Assembly: GCF_030160635.1 (NCBI RefSeq) | Contig: NZ_BSOS01000007.1 | Span: forward strand, 186,001 to 250,000 | Origin: Acidocella aquatica | Lineage (GTDB): Bacteria; Pseudomonadota; Alphaproteobacteria; Acetobacterales; Acetobacteraceae | Direction: 5' to 3' | Length of the DNA: 64,000 nt | In this document: positions 1-9,066 of the stretch, piece after piece | Layout of the letters: every line of letters starts with the position of its first letter | How positions within the stretch are numbered: the first letter of the stretch is position 1 | Program-made: the position numbers and the translations under genes | The notes under the pieces: generated by a model | What the model was told of the DNA's origin: nothing | Seen by the model: only the letters and a program-made list of their open reading frames with translations | The model's database searches: none

Positions 1-538
1 TGGCCAGCCATTCGGCGACCCGCGCGCGCCAGAGCGCAATCTCGGGGACCACGCTCAGGCGGATATTCGGATCATAGGAAATAAGCCGCTGCCCCGCCAT
101 CGCGCGGCCAAATTGCAACAACGTATCGGCGACTGGCGGTACGGCCAGGGCGAAAGAGCCGAAATGCAAGGCTGTCACCGTGGGGGGCAGGCTTGGAATG
201 TCCGCGGGAAGCAGGGCGCGGTCGGCTGCGTCATTGCCAAAAAAAGTGTAACGCGGCGTGCCGGTGGCGTCCAGCAACACGAAACTGAGTGTTGTCGGGT
301 TTGGTTTACGCACGAGGTAATGCGGGGAGACGCCCTCGGCGGCCAGCGCCTCACACAGCATGTCGCCAAAAAAATCAGTGGAAATACCAGCAAAAAATCC
401 AGCGGAGCTGCCCAGGCGCGCAAGCCCCACCGCGACATTATAGGGTGATCCGCCGCGATGGGCCGAGAATGTTAACGCGCCATCGGTGCTGCGGTTCGCA
501 AACATGTCAAACAGCGCTTCCCCACAGACAAGAAACAT
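1..538 (-). CDS. mtlZ: PfkB-family fructokinase (3' end cut by window edge)
   Basis: The reverse strand from an ATG at 538 reads about 179 codons of a PfkB carbohydrate kinase and runs off the window, so the C-terminal catalytic GAGD region is not visible. The N-terminus MFLVCGEALFDMF and the sugar-binding stretch GGSPYNVAVGLARLG are typical of bacterial fructokinases, which phosphorylate cytosolic fructose to fructose-6-phosphate. An AAGGGAG ribosome site lies just upstream of the ATG. It is the last visible gene of the polyol cluster and follows the ROK regulator on the same strand. In that context it would take the fructose made by mannitol oxidation. The symbol follows the Pseudomonas mtlEFGKDYZ arrangement; substrate is inferred from context. 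Confidence 0.85.
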   Translation of the reverse strand, partial: MFLVCGEALFDMFANRSTDGALTFSAHRGGSPYNVAVGLARLGSSAGFFAGISTDFFGDMLCEALAAEGVSPHYLVRKPNPTTLSFVLLDATGTPRYTFFGNDAADRALLPADIPSLPPTVTALHFGSFALAVPPVADTLLQFGRAMAGQRLISYDPNIRLSVVPEIALWRARVAEWLA

Positions 539-686
539 TTCAACTCCCTTGGATATTAAAAAAACTACCGCAAGCGTCACATTTTTTTGTCAGCTGACGC
601 GGTGGTGCATGATCGTGTTGAACGCTGTCAATCATTAAAACAAATTGATTCAAGTGTCGCATCGAAGAACGCGAGACGGCCGGCAT

Positions 687-1925
687 TTAAACATTTCCGC
701 GTAGAAATGGCCGTGCGGCAACGTGGAATTTATTAGCCAGCACCTCGTTATTGGGCGCGAAATTGGCATAAAAGGGGAGTACCGCCGCACCTATCGCCGC
801 CGCGGAGGGGCCGAGTTCGCCCTGGCGGATTGCGGGGGCGACAAAACCTTCCGGCGCCAGTGCCGCCACGCAGGATTGCACCAGAGAGACTGTGGTGGCG
901 AGCGGCCCCGGAGGGAGGATGCCGTCAATGATAATCGCCTCAACATCAACCACGGATGCAGCGCCGATGATGGCCTGGGCCAGCGCATCCGCGCAATCCT
1001 CCTGCCACTCACGCAGATAAGGCTCGGCGAACGCGCCCAGCTCAGCCAGCTGGCTGGCGCGTTCGATCTGCACGCCGTTTGCGCGCAGATGTTTGAGAAG
1101 CACAAAAACAGAAGCGCGGCGCTGCAATAATTCAAAATGTCCCTTCGGCGGAGTGACGCTGGAGAGCTGTGAGGGGCTTACGGGAAATGTATTAAACGCG
1201 GCGGCGTTGCCGTGCGGGCCGGTCTCGATATTGCCCCCCAGAACAAGGCCGCCGCCGATGATTGTGCTCAGGTAGAGATAGATGAAATCGCGCTCGGGGG
1301 TGCCGCGCCCCTGAAGCAGTTGCGCCGTCGCGGCAGCGGATGAGTCATTCTCGAAAAACACTTCATATTCGGTATGTTTAATGAGGTAGTCGGGCAGGTT
1401 GAACTGCCCCCAGGCGGCGGCAATTGTATCGGGGAAGCCAAGATCGCTCTGCCAGGAGCCCAAAAAATAGGGGATGGAAACGCCAATGCCGACAAGGCGC
1501 TCGCGCTGGGCCTGGGGCAGGCGGGATTCCAGCTCGGCGATGCCAGCCAAGGCCATGGCGGCAACCTCGTCAGGTATTGGGTAGGCGTATTCATGTGTGA
1601 GCCGGTGCAGCACCTTGCCGGAGAGGTCGATCATCAGGCAATTCAGCGCCCGCCTGCCGACATGCAGGCCTATGGAGAAGGCGCGCTCGGCGTTGGGCAT
1701 GTAGAGCACGGAGGGCTGGCCGATCTGGCCATGGCGCTTGCCGGCCTGCACCACATATCCCGCCTCGTGCAGCGAATCCACAATGCCGGCCACGGCCTGC
1801 GGCGTGAGGTTGGCGCTGCGGGCTATCTCCGCTTTCGAGGCTCGCCCAAGCTTGCGAATGGCCTCCAGCACGACACGCTCGTTGAATTGGCGGATTTGTA
1901 GCGAGTTGCTGCCCTTACGTGACAT
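687..1925 (-). CDS. ROK-family transcriptional regulator
   Basis: A 412-residue protein with an N-terminal winged-helix DNA-binding region (about residues 15-60, containing KAEIARSANLTPQAVAGIV) followed by a ROK sugar-kinase-like domain, the architecture of NagC/XylR/Mlc repressors. A glycine-rich phosphate-type loop, IGGGLVLGG, is present. The usual zinc-binding cluster of ROK repressors (a His followed by three Cys in a CxCGxxGCxE-like stretch) is not seen: the corresponding region reads GPHGNAAAFNTFPV. The gene sits between xylulokinase and fructokinase on the same strand, so it is probably the local sugar- or polyol-responsive regulator of the operon. Ligand and operator are unknown. About 110 bp separates it from xylB, leaving room for its own promoter. 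Confidence 0.88.
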   Translation of the reverse strand: MSRKGSNSLQIRQFNERVVLEAIRKLGRASKAEIARSANLTPQAVAGIVDSLHEAGYVVQAGKRHGQIGQPSVLYMPNAERAFSIGLHVGRRALNCLMIDLSGKVLHRLTHEYAYPIPDEVAAMALAGIAELESRLPQAQRERLVGIGVSIPYFLGSWQSDLGFPDTIAAAWGQFNLPDYLIKHTEYEVFFENDSSAAATAQLLQGRGTPERDFIYLYLSTIIGGGLVLGGNIETGPHGNAAAFNTFPVSPSQLSSVTPPKGHFELLQRRASVFVLLKHLRANGVQIERASQLAELGAFAEPYLREWQEDCADALAQAIIGAASVVDVEAIIIDGILPPGPLATTVSLVQSCVAALAPEGFVAPAIRQGELGPSAAAIGAAVLPFYANFAPNNEVLANKFHVAARPFLRGNV

Positions 1926-2037
1926 TGCGCCCTGGCCCGCGTGTGGCGCCTTGGTTGCGAACAGGAGAAAGGACGGCGTGGAACGGCATGAAACCCTTGC
2001 TTTTCTGATGGTATCGATAACGTGAGCGAGGCAGCAA

Positions 2038-3486
2038 TTAAACCAATCTGTTCAGCTTTGGATAGACGGCGCGAAAACTGGCATAGCGCGGCGCCCAGCC
2101 GGTGCTGGCGGGCGTGAATACATGTTGCGCGGCAGGCTGCCGGCAAACGCTGTCAAGCGCGCCGCCATCCGCGAGCCAGGCCAGCCGGGCCGCGCCCAGC
2201 GCCCCGGCGTTCTCGCCGCCTTCGGAAAATATCAATGTCATACCCAGAATATCGGCCAGAAGCTGGCACCAGAGCGGACTGCGCGTGCCGCCGCCAACGA
2301 GGATGAACCTGCCGCCCGGCGCGCCGCCCCCCAACGCCAGCAGGCCATCACGCAAGGCAAAGGCAACACCTTCCAGCACCGCGTAGCCCAAAGCCGCCGC
2401 GCCGTGCGCATGGGTGAGGCCGAGGAAGGCGCCGGTCGCCTCCGCGTCGTTATGGGGCGTACGCTCGCCCGAGAGATAAGGCAGAAACAGCGGCGCCGTG
2501 GCGCGCGCCTCGGGTGGCAGCAGAGCCACCTGGGCCAGCAGGCTCGCCTCATCGGCGCTGCCGGTGAGCCGCGTGACCCAGCGCAAGGCGCTGGCGGCGG
2601 AGAGGATCACCGCCATCTGATGCCAGGTGCCGGGCAGGGCGTGGCAGAACGCATGGATGCAGGCGGCGGCGTTGGGCTGGAACCCATCCGTCACCCGGAA
2701 AATGACACCCGACGTGCCCAGCGAGACAAAACCATCCCCCGGGCGGACCACGCCCATGCCGATTGCGCAGGCGGCATTGTCGCCCGCGCCACCGGCGAGG
2801 ATCACGCCCTCGCCCATGCCCCAGCGCCGCGCCATCTGGGGCAGCAGCGTGGCGGCGGGGGCGCTGCCCTCAACCAGCCGGGGCAGCTGGGCGGGGGTGA
2901 GGCTGCAGGCGGCCACCAAGGGCGCCGACCAGGCGCGCGCCGCGACATCCAGCAGGAACATGCCCGAGGCATCGGACATGTCAGTCACTGCCTCGCCGCT
3001 CAGCCGCAGGCGCAGGAAATCCTTCGGCAGCAGCACCAGATGGATTTGCGCGAAAACCTCCGGCTCATGGCGGGCGAGCCAGAGCAGCTTGGGCGCGGTG
3101 AAGCCGGGCATGGCGCGGTTGCCGGTGATCGCGGGGGCATCGGGCACCGCCGCATCCAGCGCCGCGCATTCGGCGTGGCTGCGCCCGTCGTTCCATAAAA
3201 TCGCGGGGCGCAGAGGGCGGCGGGCGGCATCGAGCACCACCGCGCCGTGCATCTGCCCGGCCAGGCCGATGGCCCGCACCCGCGCCATCTCGCCCGGGTG
3301 GGCGGCGGCCAGCTCGTCACAGACGGCGAACAGCGCCGCCTCCCAGTCGGCCGGGTTTTGCTCAGACCAGAGCGGCCGCGGCTGCGCGATGGCGAGGCTG
3401 GCGCTGGCCTGGCCCGCCACCGAATGATCCGGCGCGAGCAGCACCGCCTTGAGCGCGGAGGTGCCGAGGTCTAGGCCCAGATACAT
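2038..3486 (-). CDS. xylB: Xylulokinase
   Basis: A 482-residue FGGY-family kinase of normal length. It begins with the nucleotide-binding MYLGLDLGTSALKAVLL and carries the xylulokinase motifs GLAGQMHGAVVLD and LWNDGRS. It should phosphorylate D-xylulose to D-xylulose-5-phosphate in the cytosol, feeding the pentose phosphate pathway. The ATG lies 6 bp beyond the stop of the polyol dehydrogenase, so the two are cotranscribed and probably coupled. With that dehydrogenase it forms a D-arabinitol to xylulose-5-phosphate route. It corresponds to mtlY of Pseudomonas mtl operons. A different ketose substrate cannot be excluded from sequence alone. Confidence 0.93.
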   Translation of the reverse strand: MYLGLDLGTSALKAVLLAPDHSVAGQASASLAIAQPRPLWSEQNPADWEAALFAVCDELAAAHPGEMARVRAIGLAGQMHGAVVLDAARRPLRPAILWNDGRSHAECAALDAAVPDAPAITGNRAMPGFTAPKLLWLARHEPEVFAQIHLVLLPKDFLRLRLSGEAVTDMSDASGMFLLDVAARAWSAPLVAACSLTPAQLPRLVEGSAPAATLLPQMARRWGMGEGVILAGGAGDNAACAIGMGVVRPGDGFVSLGTSGVIFRVTDGFQPNAAACIHAFCHALPGTWHQMAVILSAASALRWVTRLTGSADEASLLAQVALLPPEARATAPLFLPYLSGERTPHNDAEATGAFLGLTHAHGAAALGYAVLEGVAFALRDGLLALGGGAPGGRFILVGGGTRSPLWCQLLADILGMTLIFSEGGENAGALGAARLAWLADGGALDSVCRQPAAQHVFTPASTGWAPRYASFRAVYPKLNRLV

Positions 3487-3492
3487 GACGCT

Positions 3493-4863
3493 TCAGCCGA
3501 GCCAGGCCAGCGCGCGGGCATGCGCCGCCGTGATAGCCCGCACCAGCCGCGGATCGCCCGCGAGCGCGCCCCAGAGCAGTTTATCAGCGCAGAAGGCGGC
3601 AAGCGGCGCGGGGGCGGCCAGCATAGCGCGCGTGGCCGCTTCGTCCATCGCCTGATCCTGATACTGATACGCGACGCGCCCCGCCGCCCAGCTTTGCAGG
3701 AAGAGATAGAACAAGGCCGGGATCATCGCGACGCTGTCGATCGCCTCGCCGCGGGCCAGACGCTCGTTGATGGTGGGGGTGACCCAGCCGGGGATTTTGG
3801 CGAAGCCATCAGCCGCGACGCGCTGGTTGGTGTCCTGGATGTAGGCGTTGGAGAAACGCTCCAGCACTTTGTCGCGGTAGGCGGCGAGGTCCACCGGGCT
3901 TGGTTGCAGCACGGGGAGGACGTCGCCGGTCACATAATCATAAGCCATGCGGGCGATGGCGGCATCCTGCGTGCCTTCGTGGATGAACTGATAGCCGCGC
4001 AGCGTGCCGGCCCAGGCGATGAGCGCATGGGTGGCGTTGAGCAGGCGGATTTTCGCCTCCTCATAGGGCAGCACCGAATGCACCAGCGAGGCGCCGGCGC
4101 GCTCCCAGGCGGGGCGCCCGGCGATAAATTCATCCTCGATCACCCATTGAATGAAATCCTCCGCCATGACCGGGCAGGCATCAGCGCCGCCGCAGGCCGC
4201 GCGCACGCGCGGCGCCAGTTCGGCCACCGGGCGGGGGGTGATGCGGTCTACCATCGAGCTGGGCATGGTGGTGTTGGCCGCCACCCACGCCAGCAGCGCG
4301 GCCTCGCCACGCCGGCGCAGGAAGGCGGTGAAGCCATCATGAAAGCGCGCGCCGTTGCTGCGCAGATTATCGCAGGAGAGCAGCGTGAGCGGACCGGCGG
4401 CTGCCACCATGCGCGCATGCAAAATCGCCGCCAGGGCGCCGTAGATCGTCAGGCGCGTGCCTTGTTCCAGGTCGCTCACCAGATCGGGGAAGCCCAGATC
4501 CAGCTCATGGCGGGGGGTGAGGTAATAGCCCGCCTCGGTGACGGTGAAGGAGATGATTTTAACCTCCGGGCGCGCGCCAAAGGCGATGAGCCCCGCCAGA
4601 CTTTGCTCCCAGGGGATGATCTCGCCGATGGAATGGATTTCCTGATAGGCGCGCACGCCCGCGGGCGTTACAGTCTCGACATGATAGACCCCGCCCTGGG
4701 CGATGAGCTGGGTTTCAACCGCCAGCATATCGGCGCGGATATTGGCCCCCGCGAGGCGCCAGCCGGTCTCCCCTGCGTCCATGAGGTTTTGCAGATAAAC
4801 CGCCTGATGCGCGCGGTGAAACGAGCCCAGGCCGATGTGCAGGATGATTGAGACGTCTGCCAT
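3493..4863 (-). CDS. mtlD: Mannitol/D-arabinitol dehydrogenase, long-chain polyol family
   Basis: A 456-residue member of the long-chain mannitol dehydrogenase family (mannitol 2-dehydrogenase, D-arabinitol 4-dehydrogenase, fructuronate reductase). The nucleotide-binding IGLGSFHRAHQ is at residues 10-20, SCDNLRSNG at 163-171 and SMVDRITP at 203-210. The catalytic pattern K-(4)-N-(2)-H falls at Lys271, Asn276 and His279. It should oxidise D-mannitol to fructose and/or D-arabinitol to D-xylulose with NAD+. Both a downstream xylulokinase and a fructokinase are present, so both reactions make sense here. It lies between the transporter ATPase gene (2-bp gap) and xylB (6-bp gap). Substrate preference is inferred from context. 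Confidence 0.9.
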   Translation of the reverse strand: MADVSIILHIGLGSFHRAHQAVYLQNLMDAGETGWRLAGANIRADMLAVETQLIAQGGVYHVETVTPAGVRAYQEIHSIGEIIPWEQSLAGLIAFGARPEVKIISFTVTEAGYYLTPRHELDLGFPDLVSDLEQGTRLTIYGALAAILHARMVAAAGPLTLLSCDNLRSNGARFHDGFTAFLRRRGEAALLAWVAANTTMPSSMVDRITPRPVAELAPRVRAACGGADACPVMAEDFIQWVIEDEFIAGRPAWERAGASLVHSVLPYEEAKIRLLNATHALIAWAGTLRGYQFIHEGTQDAAIARMAYDYVTGDVLPVLQPSPVDLAAYRDKVLERFSNAYIQDTNQRVAADGFAKIPGWVTPTINERLARGEAIDSVAMIPALFYLFLQSWAAGRVAYQYQDQAMDEAATRAMLAAPAPLAAFCADKLLWGALAGDPRLVRAITAAHARALAWLG

Positions 4864-4865
4864 GA

Positions 4866-5960
4866 CTAACCCCCCGCCTGCGGCTGGGTCCAGCCCAGCG
4901 CGTGACCATCCTCACCGAACAGCGAGACCGCGTGGCCGTTGAGCGCCAGATGCAGCTTGTCACCCAGGGCGACCGGCGATTGCGGCGGCAGCTTGACGGT
5001 GAGCGGCAGGGAGGCGCCGATGCCGACATAGGCGATGCTCTCATTGCCCAGCCGCTCGACGGCTTCCACATGGCCGGAGATGGGGCCTTGCGGGTCCACC
5101 ACGATATGCTCCGGCCGCAGCCCGATGGTGAGTTTTGCTCCCGCCGCGATGGTGGCCGGCTGCACGCTGACCAGACTGGCGCCATCGAGCGTGAGCACCA
5201 GCGCGCCCGGTGTGCTCTCGCGCACCACGGCGCCGATGAGGTTCATCTTGGGCGATCCGATGAAGCCCGCGACGAAGAGATTGGCCGGGTTGTGGTAGAG
5301 CTCCAGCGGTGTTCCCACCTGCTCGATGCGCCCGGCGTTGAAGACGACGATGCGGTCGGCCAGGGTCATCGCCTCGATCTGGTCATGCGTGACATAGATC
5401 ATCGTGGCCTGAAGGTCGCGGTGGAGCTTGGCGATTTCCAGGCGGGTCTGCACGCGCAGGGCAGCGTCAAGGTTGGAGAGCGGCTCGTCGAAGAGGAATG
5501 CCTTGGGCTGACGCACGATGGCGCGCCCGATGGCGACGCGCTGGCGCTGCCCGCCGGAGAGATTGGCCGGTTTGCGGCCCAGCAGCGCCTCAAGCTGGAG
5601 GGTTTTGGCGGCAACCCGCACGCGCTGCTCGCGCTCGGCCTTGGGCACACCCGCGAGGCGCAGCGCGAAGGCCATGTTCTCGGCCACGGTCATATGCGGG
5701 TAGAGCGCGTAGCTCTGGAACACCATGGCAAGGCCGCGCCGGTCGGGCGTGATCTCGTTCATGCGCGCGCCATCGATGAGCAGCTCACCGCCGCTGATCT
5801 CCTCCAGCCCCGCGATCATGCGCAGCAGCGTGGATTTGCCGCAGCCCGAGGGGCCGACGAAGACGATGAACTCGCGGTCCTCGATTTTCAGGTCGATGCC
5901 CTTGATGATTTCAGCCGCGCCGTAGCTTTTGCGTAATTGCTTGATTTCGAGTGTCGACAT
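4866..5960 (-). CDS. mtlK: Polyol ABC transporter ATP-binding protein (MalK/UgpC type)
   Basis: A 364-residue ABC ATPase of the carbohydrate CUT1 class. Walker [12 protein letters not shown] is near residue 36, the signature [15 protein letters not shown] near 134, and Walker [12 protein letters not shown] near 156. The rest is the long C-terminal regulatory domain typical of MalK/UgpC/SmoK, including the IGLRPEH motif. It powers import by the two permeases encoded just upstream. The ATG at 5960 has an AGGAG ribosome site, and the gene starts 8 bp after the permease stop. CUT1 ATPases can serve several transporters, so specificity rests on the binding protein. Confidence 0.93.
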   Translation of the reverse strand: MSTLEIKQLRKSYGAAEIIKGIDLKIEDREFIVFVGPSGCGKSTLLRMIAGLEEISGGELLIDGARMNEITPDRRGLAMVFQSYALYPHMTVAENMAFALRLAGVPKAEREQRVRVAAKTLQLEALLGRKPANLSGGQRQRVAIGRAIVRQPKAFLFDEPLSNLDAALRVQTRLEIAKLHRDLQATMIYVTHDQIEAMTLADRIVVFNAGRIEQVGTPLELYHNPANLFVAGFIGSPKMNLIGAVVRESTPGALVLTLDGASLVSVQPATIAAGAKLTIGLRPEHIVVDPQGPISGHVEAVERLGNESIAYVGIGASLPLTVKLPPQSPVALGDKLHLALNGHAVSLFGEDGHALGWTQPQAGG

Positions 5961-5968
5961 GAGAACTC

Positions 5969-6790
5969 CTATTTCACCGCGCCAAAGGTCAGGCCACGCA
6001 CGAGCTGGCGCTGGGTCATCCAGCCGAAAACCAGGATAGGCGCGACGGCCAGGGTGGAGGCGGCGGAAAGCTTGGCCCAGAACAACCCCTGCGGGCTGGA
6101 GAAGGCGACGATGAAAGCGGTGAGAGGTGCGGCATGCACCGCGGTGAGATTGAGCGACCAGAAAGCCTCGTTCCAGGAGAGGATGACGGCCAGCAGCCCG
6201 GTGGAGGCGATGCCGGGGCCAGCGAGGGGCAGCAGCACGATGCGGATCTGCGCCAGCGCGCCGGCGCCGTCCATGCGGGAGGCCTCGATGATGTCACCTG
6301 GAATTTCCTTGAAGAATGTATAGAGCATCCAGACGATGATCGGCAGGTTGGCGAGTGTCATGATCGCGATGAGGCCGGTTTTGGTGTCCAGCAATCCGGT
6401 GGATTTGCTGATGAGATAGATCGGCATCAGCACGCCCACCGCGGGCATCATCTTGGTCGAGAGAATCCAGAGCAGCAGATCCTTGGTCCAGCGATTGGGG
6501 AAAAACGCCATGGCATAGGCCGCGGGCATGGCAAGCGCGATGCCAAGCGCGGTCGAGCCAAACGAAATGGCGATGGAATTCCACACCGCGCCGGCATAGT
6601 CGCCGAGTTGGTTGACCTGGGCGTAATTCTCCAATGTGGGATGAAAAAACAGCAGCGGCGGCGTGGCGACGGCGTCGATCTCGGTTTTGAAGGAGGTCAG
6701 CACCATCCACGCCACGGGAAAGAACATGGCCAGCGCCACGCCCCAGCCGAGCAGCGAGACCCAGATGCGAAAGGCGAATGAAGCTTTCAT
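5969..6790 (-). CDS. mtlG: Polyol ABC transporter permease (MalG-like)
   Basis: A 273-residue inner-membrane permease with six predicted membrane segments. The binding-protein-dependent transport motif ([26 protein letters not shown]) is near residues 165-190, where it contacts the ATPase. Length and the N-terminal hydrophobic segment followed by a periplasmic loop fit the second (MalG/SmoG-type) permease of CUT1 sugar transporters. It lies 9 bp downstream of the first permease gene and 8 bp upstream of the ATPase gene, in one operon. It forms the translocation channel with MtlF. Confidence 0.92.
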   Translation of the reverse strand: MKASFAFRIWVSLLGWGVALAMFFPVAWMVLTSFKTEIDAVATPPLLFFHPTLENYAQVNQLGDYAGAVWNSIAISFGSTALGIALAMPAAYAMAFFPNRWTKDLLLWILSTKMMPAVGVLMPIYLISKSTGLLDTKTGLIAIMTLANLPIIVWMLYTFFKEIPGDIIEASRMDGAGALAQIRIVLLPLAGPGIASTGLLAVILSWNEAFWSLNLTAVHAAPLTAFIVAFSSPQGLFWAKLSAASTLAVAPILVFGWMTQRQLVRGLTFGAVK

Positions 6791-6799
6791 TGGCGGACC

Positions 6800-7696
6800 C
6801 TAGATGTCTACGTTGCGTGCGATCGTGCGCACCAGGAAAAAGGCGATGATGTTGGCCAGGATGATCGCCAGAACGCCACCGGCGGAGGCGCCGCCGACAT
6901 CGAAATTCACCAGCGCGCGCAGATAGATCAGATAGGTCAGGGTTGTTGTGGCGTCACCCGGACCGCCGGATGTGGTGATGAATATCTCGGCAAAGACCGC
7001 GAGCAGAAAGATCGTCTCGATCATCAGCAAAATAGAGATCGGCCGGGCGAGATGCGGGAGAATCACAAAGCGCAGCAATTGCGGGCCGCGCGCGGCATCC
7101 ATGCGCGCCGCCTCCATCTGCTCACGGTCGAGCGACTGCATGGCGGTGAGTAGAATGAGGGTGGCGAAGGGTATCCACTGCCAGGCGACGATGATGACAA
7201 TGCCGGCCATCGGATAATTGGTGAACCAATCAATGGCGCCAAAGCCGAGCTTGGTGGTGATCCAGGCGAACACGCCACTCACCGGATTCATCAGCAGGTT
7301 TTTCCAGATCAGCGCGCTGACCGTCGGCATGACAAAAAATGGCGCAATGACCAGAAGGCGCGCAACGCTGCGGCCCCAGAACTCCTGATCAAAGAGAATC
7401 GCGAAGGCGACACCGAAGACGATGGTGATTGCGAGCACCGAGCCGACCAGCACCACCTCGTTGAAGAGGGCTGCCAGCATCGCGGGGTCTTCAAGCAGGA
7501 ACTTGTAATTATCAACACCCGCAAAGCCGGTGATGGTCGGGTCGACAAGGTTATAGCGCTGGAAGGAGAACCAGAGCGTCATGACCAAAGGGACGATCGC
7601 CCAGACCAGCAGCACAAAGACCACCGGTGTGAGAAGCGGCCAGGTGCGCATCAATTTGGCGTTGCGATGCGGCACGAGGGTTTGCGTTGCGGACAT
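6800..7696 (-). CDS. mtlF: Polyol ABC transporter permease (MalF-like)
   Basis: A CUT1-type permease of about 298 residues with six predicted membrane helices and the EAA-like loop EQMEAARMDAARGPQLLRFV in the C-terminal half. Two in-frame starts exist. The AAAGGAG ribosome site abuts the first ATG (7705), leaving no spacer, but lies about 9 nt from the second (7696), so I chose the second. It pairs with MtlG as the membrane channel for the solute delivered by MtlE. A strong stem-loop separates it from the upstream binding-protein gene, which would let the two be expressed at different levels. Confidence 0.91.
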   Translation of the reverse strand: MSATQTLVPHRNAKLMRTWPLLTPVVFVLLVWAIVPLVMTLWFSFQRYNLVDPTITGFAGVDNYKFLLEDPAMLAALFNEVVLVGSVLAITIVFGVAFAILFDQEFWGRSVARLLVIAPFFVMPTVSALIWKNLLMNPVSGVFAWITTKLGFGAIDWFTNYPMAGIVIIVAWQWIPFATLILLTAMQSLDREQMEAARMDAARGPQLLRFVILPHLARPISILLMIETIFLLAVFAEIFITTSGGPGDATTTLTYLIYLRALVNFDVGGASAGGVLAIILANIIAFFLVRTIARNVDI

Positions 7697-7716
7697 CACG
7701 CTCATCTCCTTTCCAT

Positions 7717-7750
7717 AAAATCAGGAGGAGGCTGCCCTCCTCCTGATTTT
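7717..7750 (-). terminator. Intercistronic stem-loop between mtlE and mtlF
   Basis: AAAATCAGGAGGAGG (7717-7731) is perfectly complementary to CCTCCTCCTGATTTT (7736-7750) around a CTGC loop. The stem is 15 bp with A/T tracts on both sides. It lies in the 62-bp gap after the binding-protein stop. It resembles a partial terminator or 3'-end stabiliser of the kind found after malE-type genes. The role is inferred from position. Confidence 0.75.
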
Positions 7751-7758
7751 GCCGATGC

Positions 7759-9066
7759 TTACTTCAGGTAACCGGCCTGTTGCATGGCCGCTGTCGTACT
7801 GTCCTGCGCGCTTTGCAGCGCGGCGCTTACGGTGCTGCGCCCGCTCAGCGCACCGGCAATATCCTGGCCCACCACCGTGCCGACCTGCTGGAACGGCGGA
7901 ATGGCAACAAACTGCACGCCGGTATAGGGCACCGGATTCAATGTCGGGTGGTTCGGGTCCGCCGAGTTGATCGCCGCGATGGCGGCTTTCGCGAAGGGGG
8001 CGGCGTTCAGATAATCGGCGTTCTCATAAGTGGAGGTGCGGGTTCCCGGAGGGGCCACAACCCAGCCCTGCGTCTTGCCGACGAGATCGACATACTGCTT
8101 CGAGGTTGCCCAGGCGATGAAGGATTCAGCCGCCGCCTCATGCGTTGAGGTTGTCGGCACCGCCAGGGACCAGGCCCAGAGCCAGCTCGCACCATGCGTG
8201 GTGACAGCGACCGGCGCCTTGACGAAGCCGATCTTGCCAGCGACCTGCGATTGCGACGGATCTTCAAGCTTGCCGGCGGCGGCGGTTGAATCGATCCACA
8301 TCGCGCAATGGCCGGTTGAAAAAAGCGCCTGGTTTTCATTGAAACCATTTGAATCTGCGCCCGGGGGGCCATCTTTCTTCATCAGATCGACATAGAAATT
8401 AATCGCGGTCTCCCACGGCGCGCTGGTCAACTGCGGTTTCCAGTTCATATCAAACCAGCTGCCGCCATTGGTGTTGACCAAGGTGCTCAGATACGCCATG
8501 TTTTCGCCCCAGCCTGGCTTGCCGCGCAGGCAGATGCCGTATTGCTGCTTCGATTTATCGGTCAATTTATCAGCAAATTGTTCAATCTGGGCATAAGTTG
8601 GCTGGTCTGGCATGGTGAGGCCGGCCTGCGCAAAAAGGTCCTTGCGGTACATGGTAAAGGAGCTTTCCGCATAGAAGGGCGCCGCGAAAAGGGTCTTACC
8701 AACGCTCAGCGCGGAGCGCACCTGCGGCAGCAGATCGTCGTAATCATACGATGCCGGAAATTCATTCAGCGGCGCCAGCCAGCCTTGCTTCGCCCAGATC
8801 GGGGTTTCGTAGGAACCGATCGTGATAACGTCAAACTGGCCGCCATGCGTTGCAATATCCGTGGTGACACGCTGACGCAGGACATTTTCCTCCAGCACCA
8901 CCCAGTTGATTTTGTTGCCTGTCTGCTGCTCCCATTGCGCCGACAATTTCTGCATGACGATCATGTCTGAATTGTTCACCGTGGCAATGGTGATCGTGGT
9001 CGCGGATGCCGCGCAGGGCGCAGCAAGAAGAAATGCGGCAAGAGCCGCGCCGGTAAGCTGACGCAT
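7759..9066 (-). CDS. mtlE: Polyol ABC transporter periplasmic binding protein
   Basis: An extracellular solute-binding protein (family 1) of about 435 residues. The reading frame is open further upstream, but the start at 9066 gives a clean signal peptide (MRQLTGAALAAFLLAAPCAASA) and has a GAGGAAA ribosome site, so I used it. The mature part begins TTITIATVNNSDMIV, like SmoE/MtlE proteins for sorbitol and mannitol. It would capture the polyol in the periplasm and deliver it to MtlFG. It is first in the operon and is followed by a stem-loop. The exact ligand cannot be read from sequence; hexitols or pentitols are the likeliest given the downstream enzymes. Confidence 0.9.
   Translation of the reverse strand: MRQLTGAALAAFLLAAPCAASATTITIATVNNSDMIVMQKLSAQWEQQTGNKINWVVLEENVLRQRVTTDIATHGGQFDVITIGSYETPIWAKQGWLAPLNEFPASYDYDDLLPQVRSALSVGKTLFAAPFYAESSFTMYRKDLFAQAGLTMPDQPTYAQIEQFADKLTDKSKQQYGICLRGKPGWGENMAYLSTLVNTNGGSWFDMNWKPQLTSAPWETAINFYVDLMKKDGPPGADSNGFNENQALFSTGHCAMWIDSTAAAGKLEDPSQSQVAGKIGFVKAPVAVTTHGASWLWAWSLAVPTTSTHEAAAESFIAWATSKQYVDLVGKTQGWVVAPPGTRTSTYENADYLNAAPFAKAAIAAINSADPNHPTLNPVPYTGVQFVAIPPFQQVGTVVGQDIAGALSGRSTVSAALQSAQDSTTAAMQQAGYLK

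Noticed and set aside
589..598. Palindrome GTCAGCTGAC between the ROK and fructokinase genes
   Set aside because: Only 10 bp, with no second copy found near the other operon genes, so not enough to call an operator.
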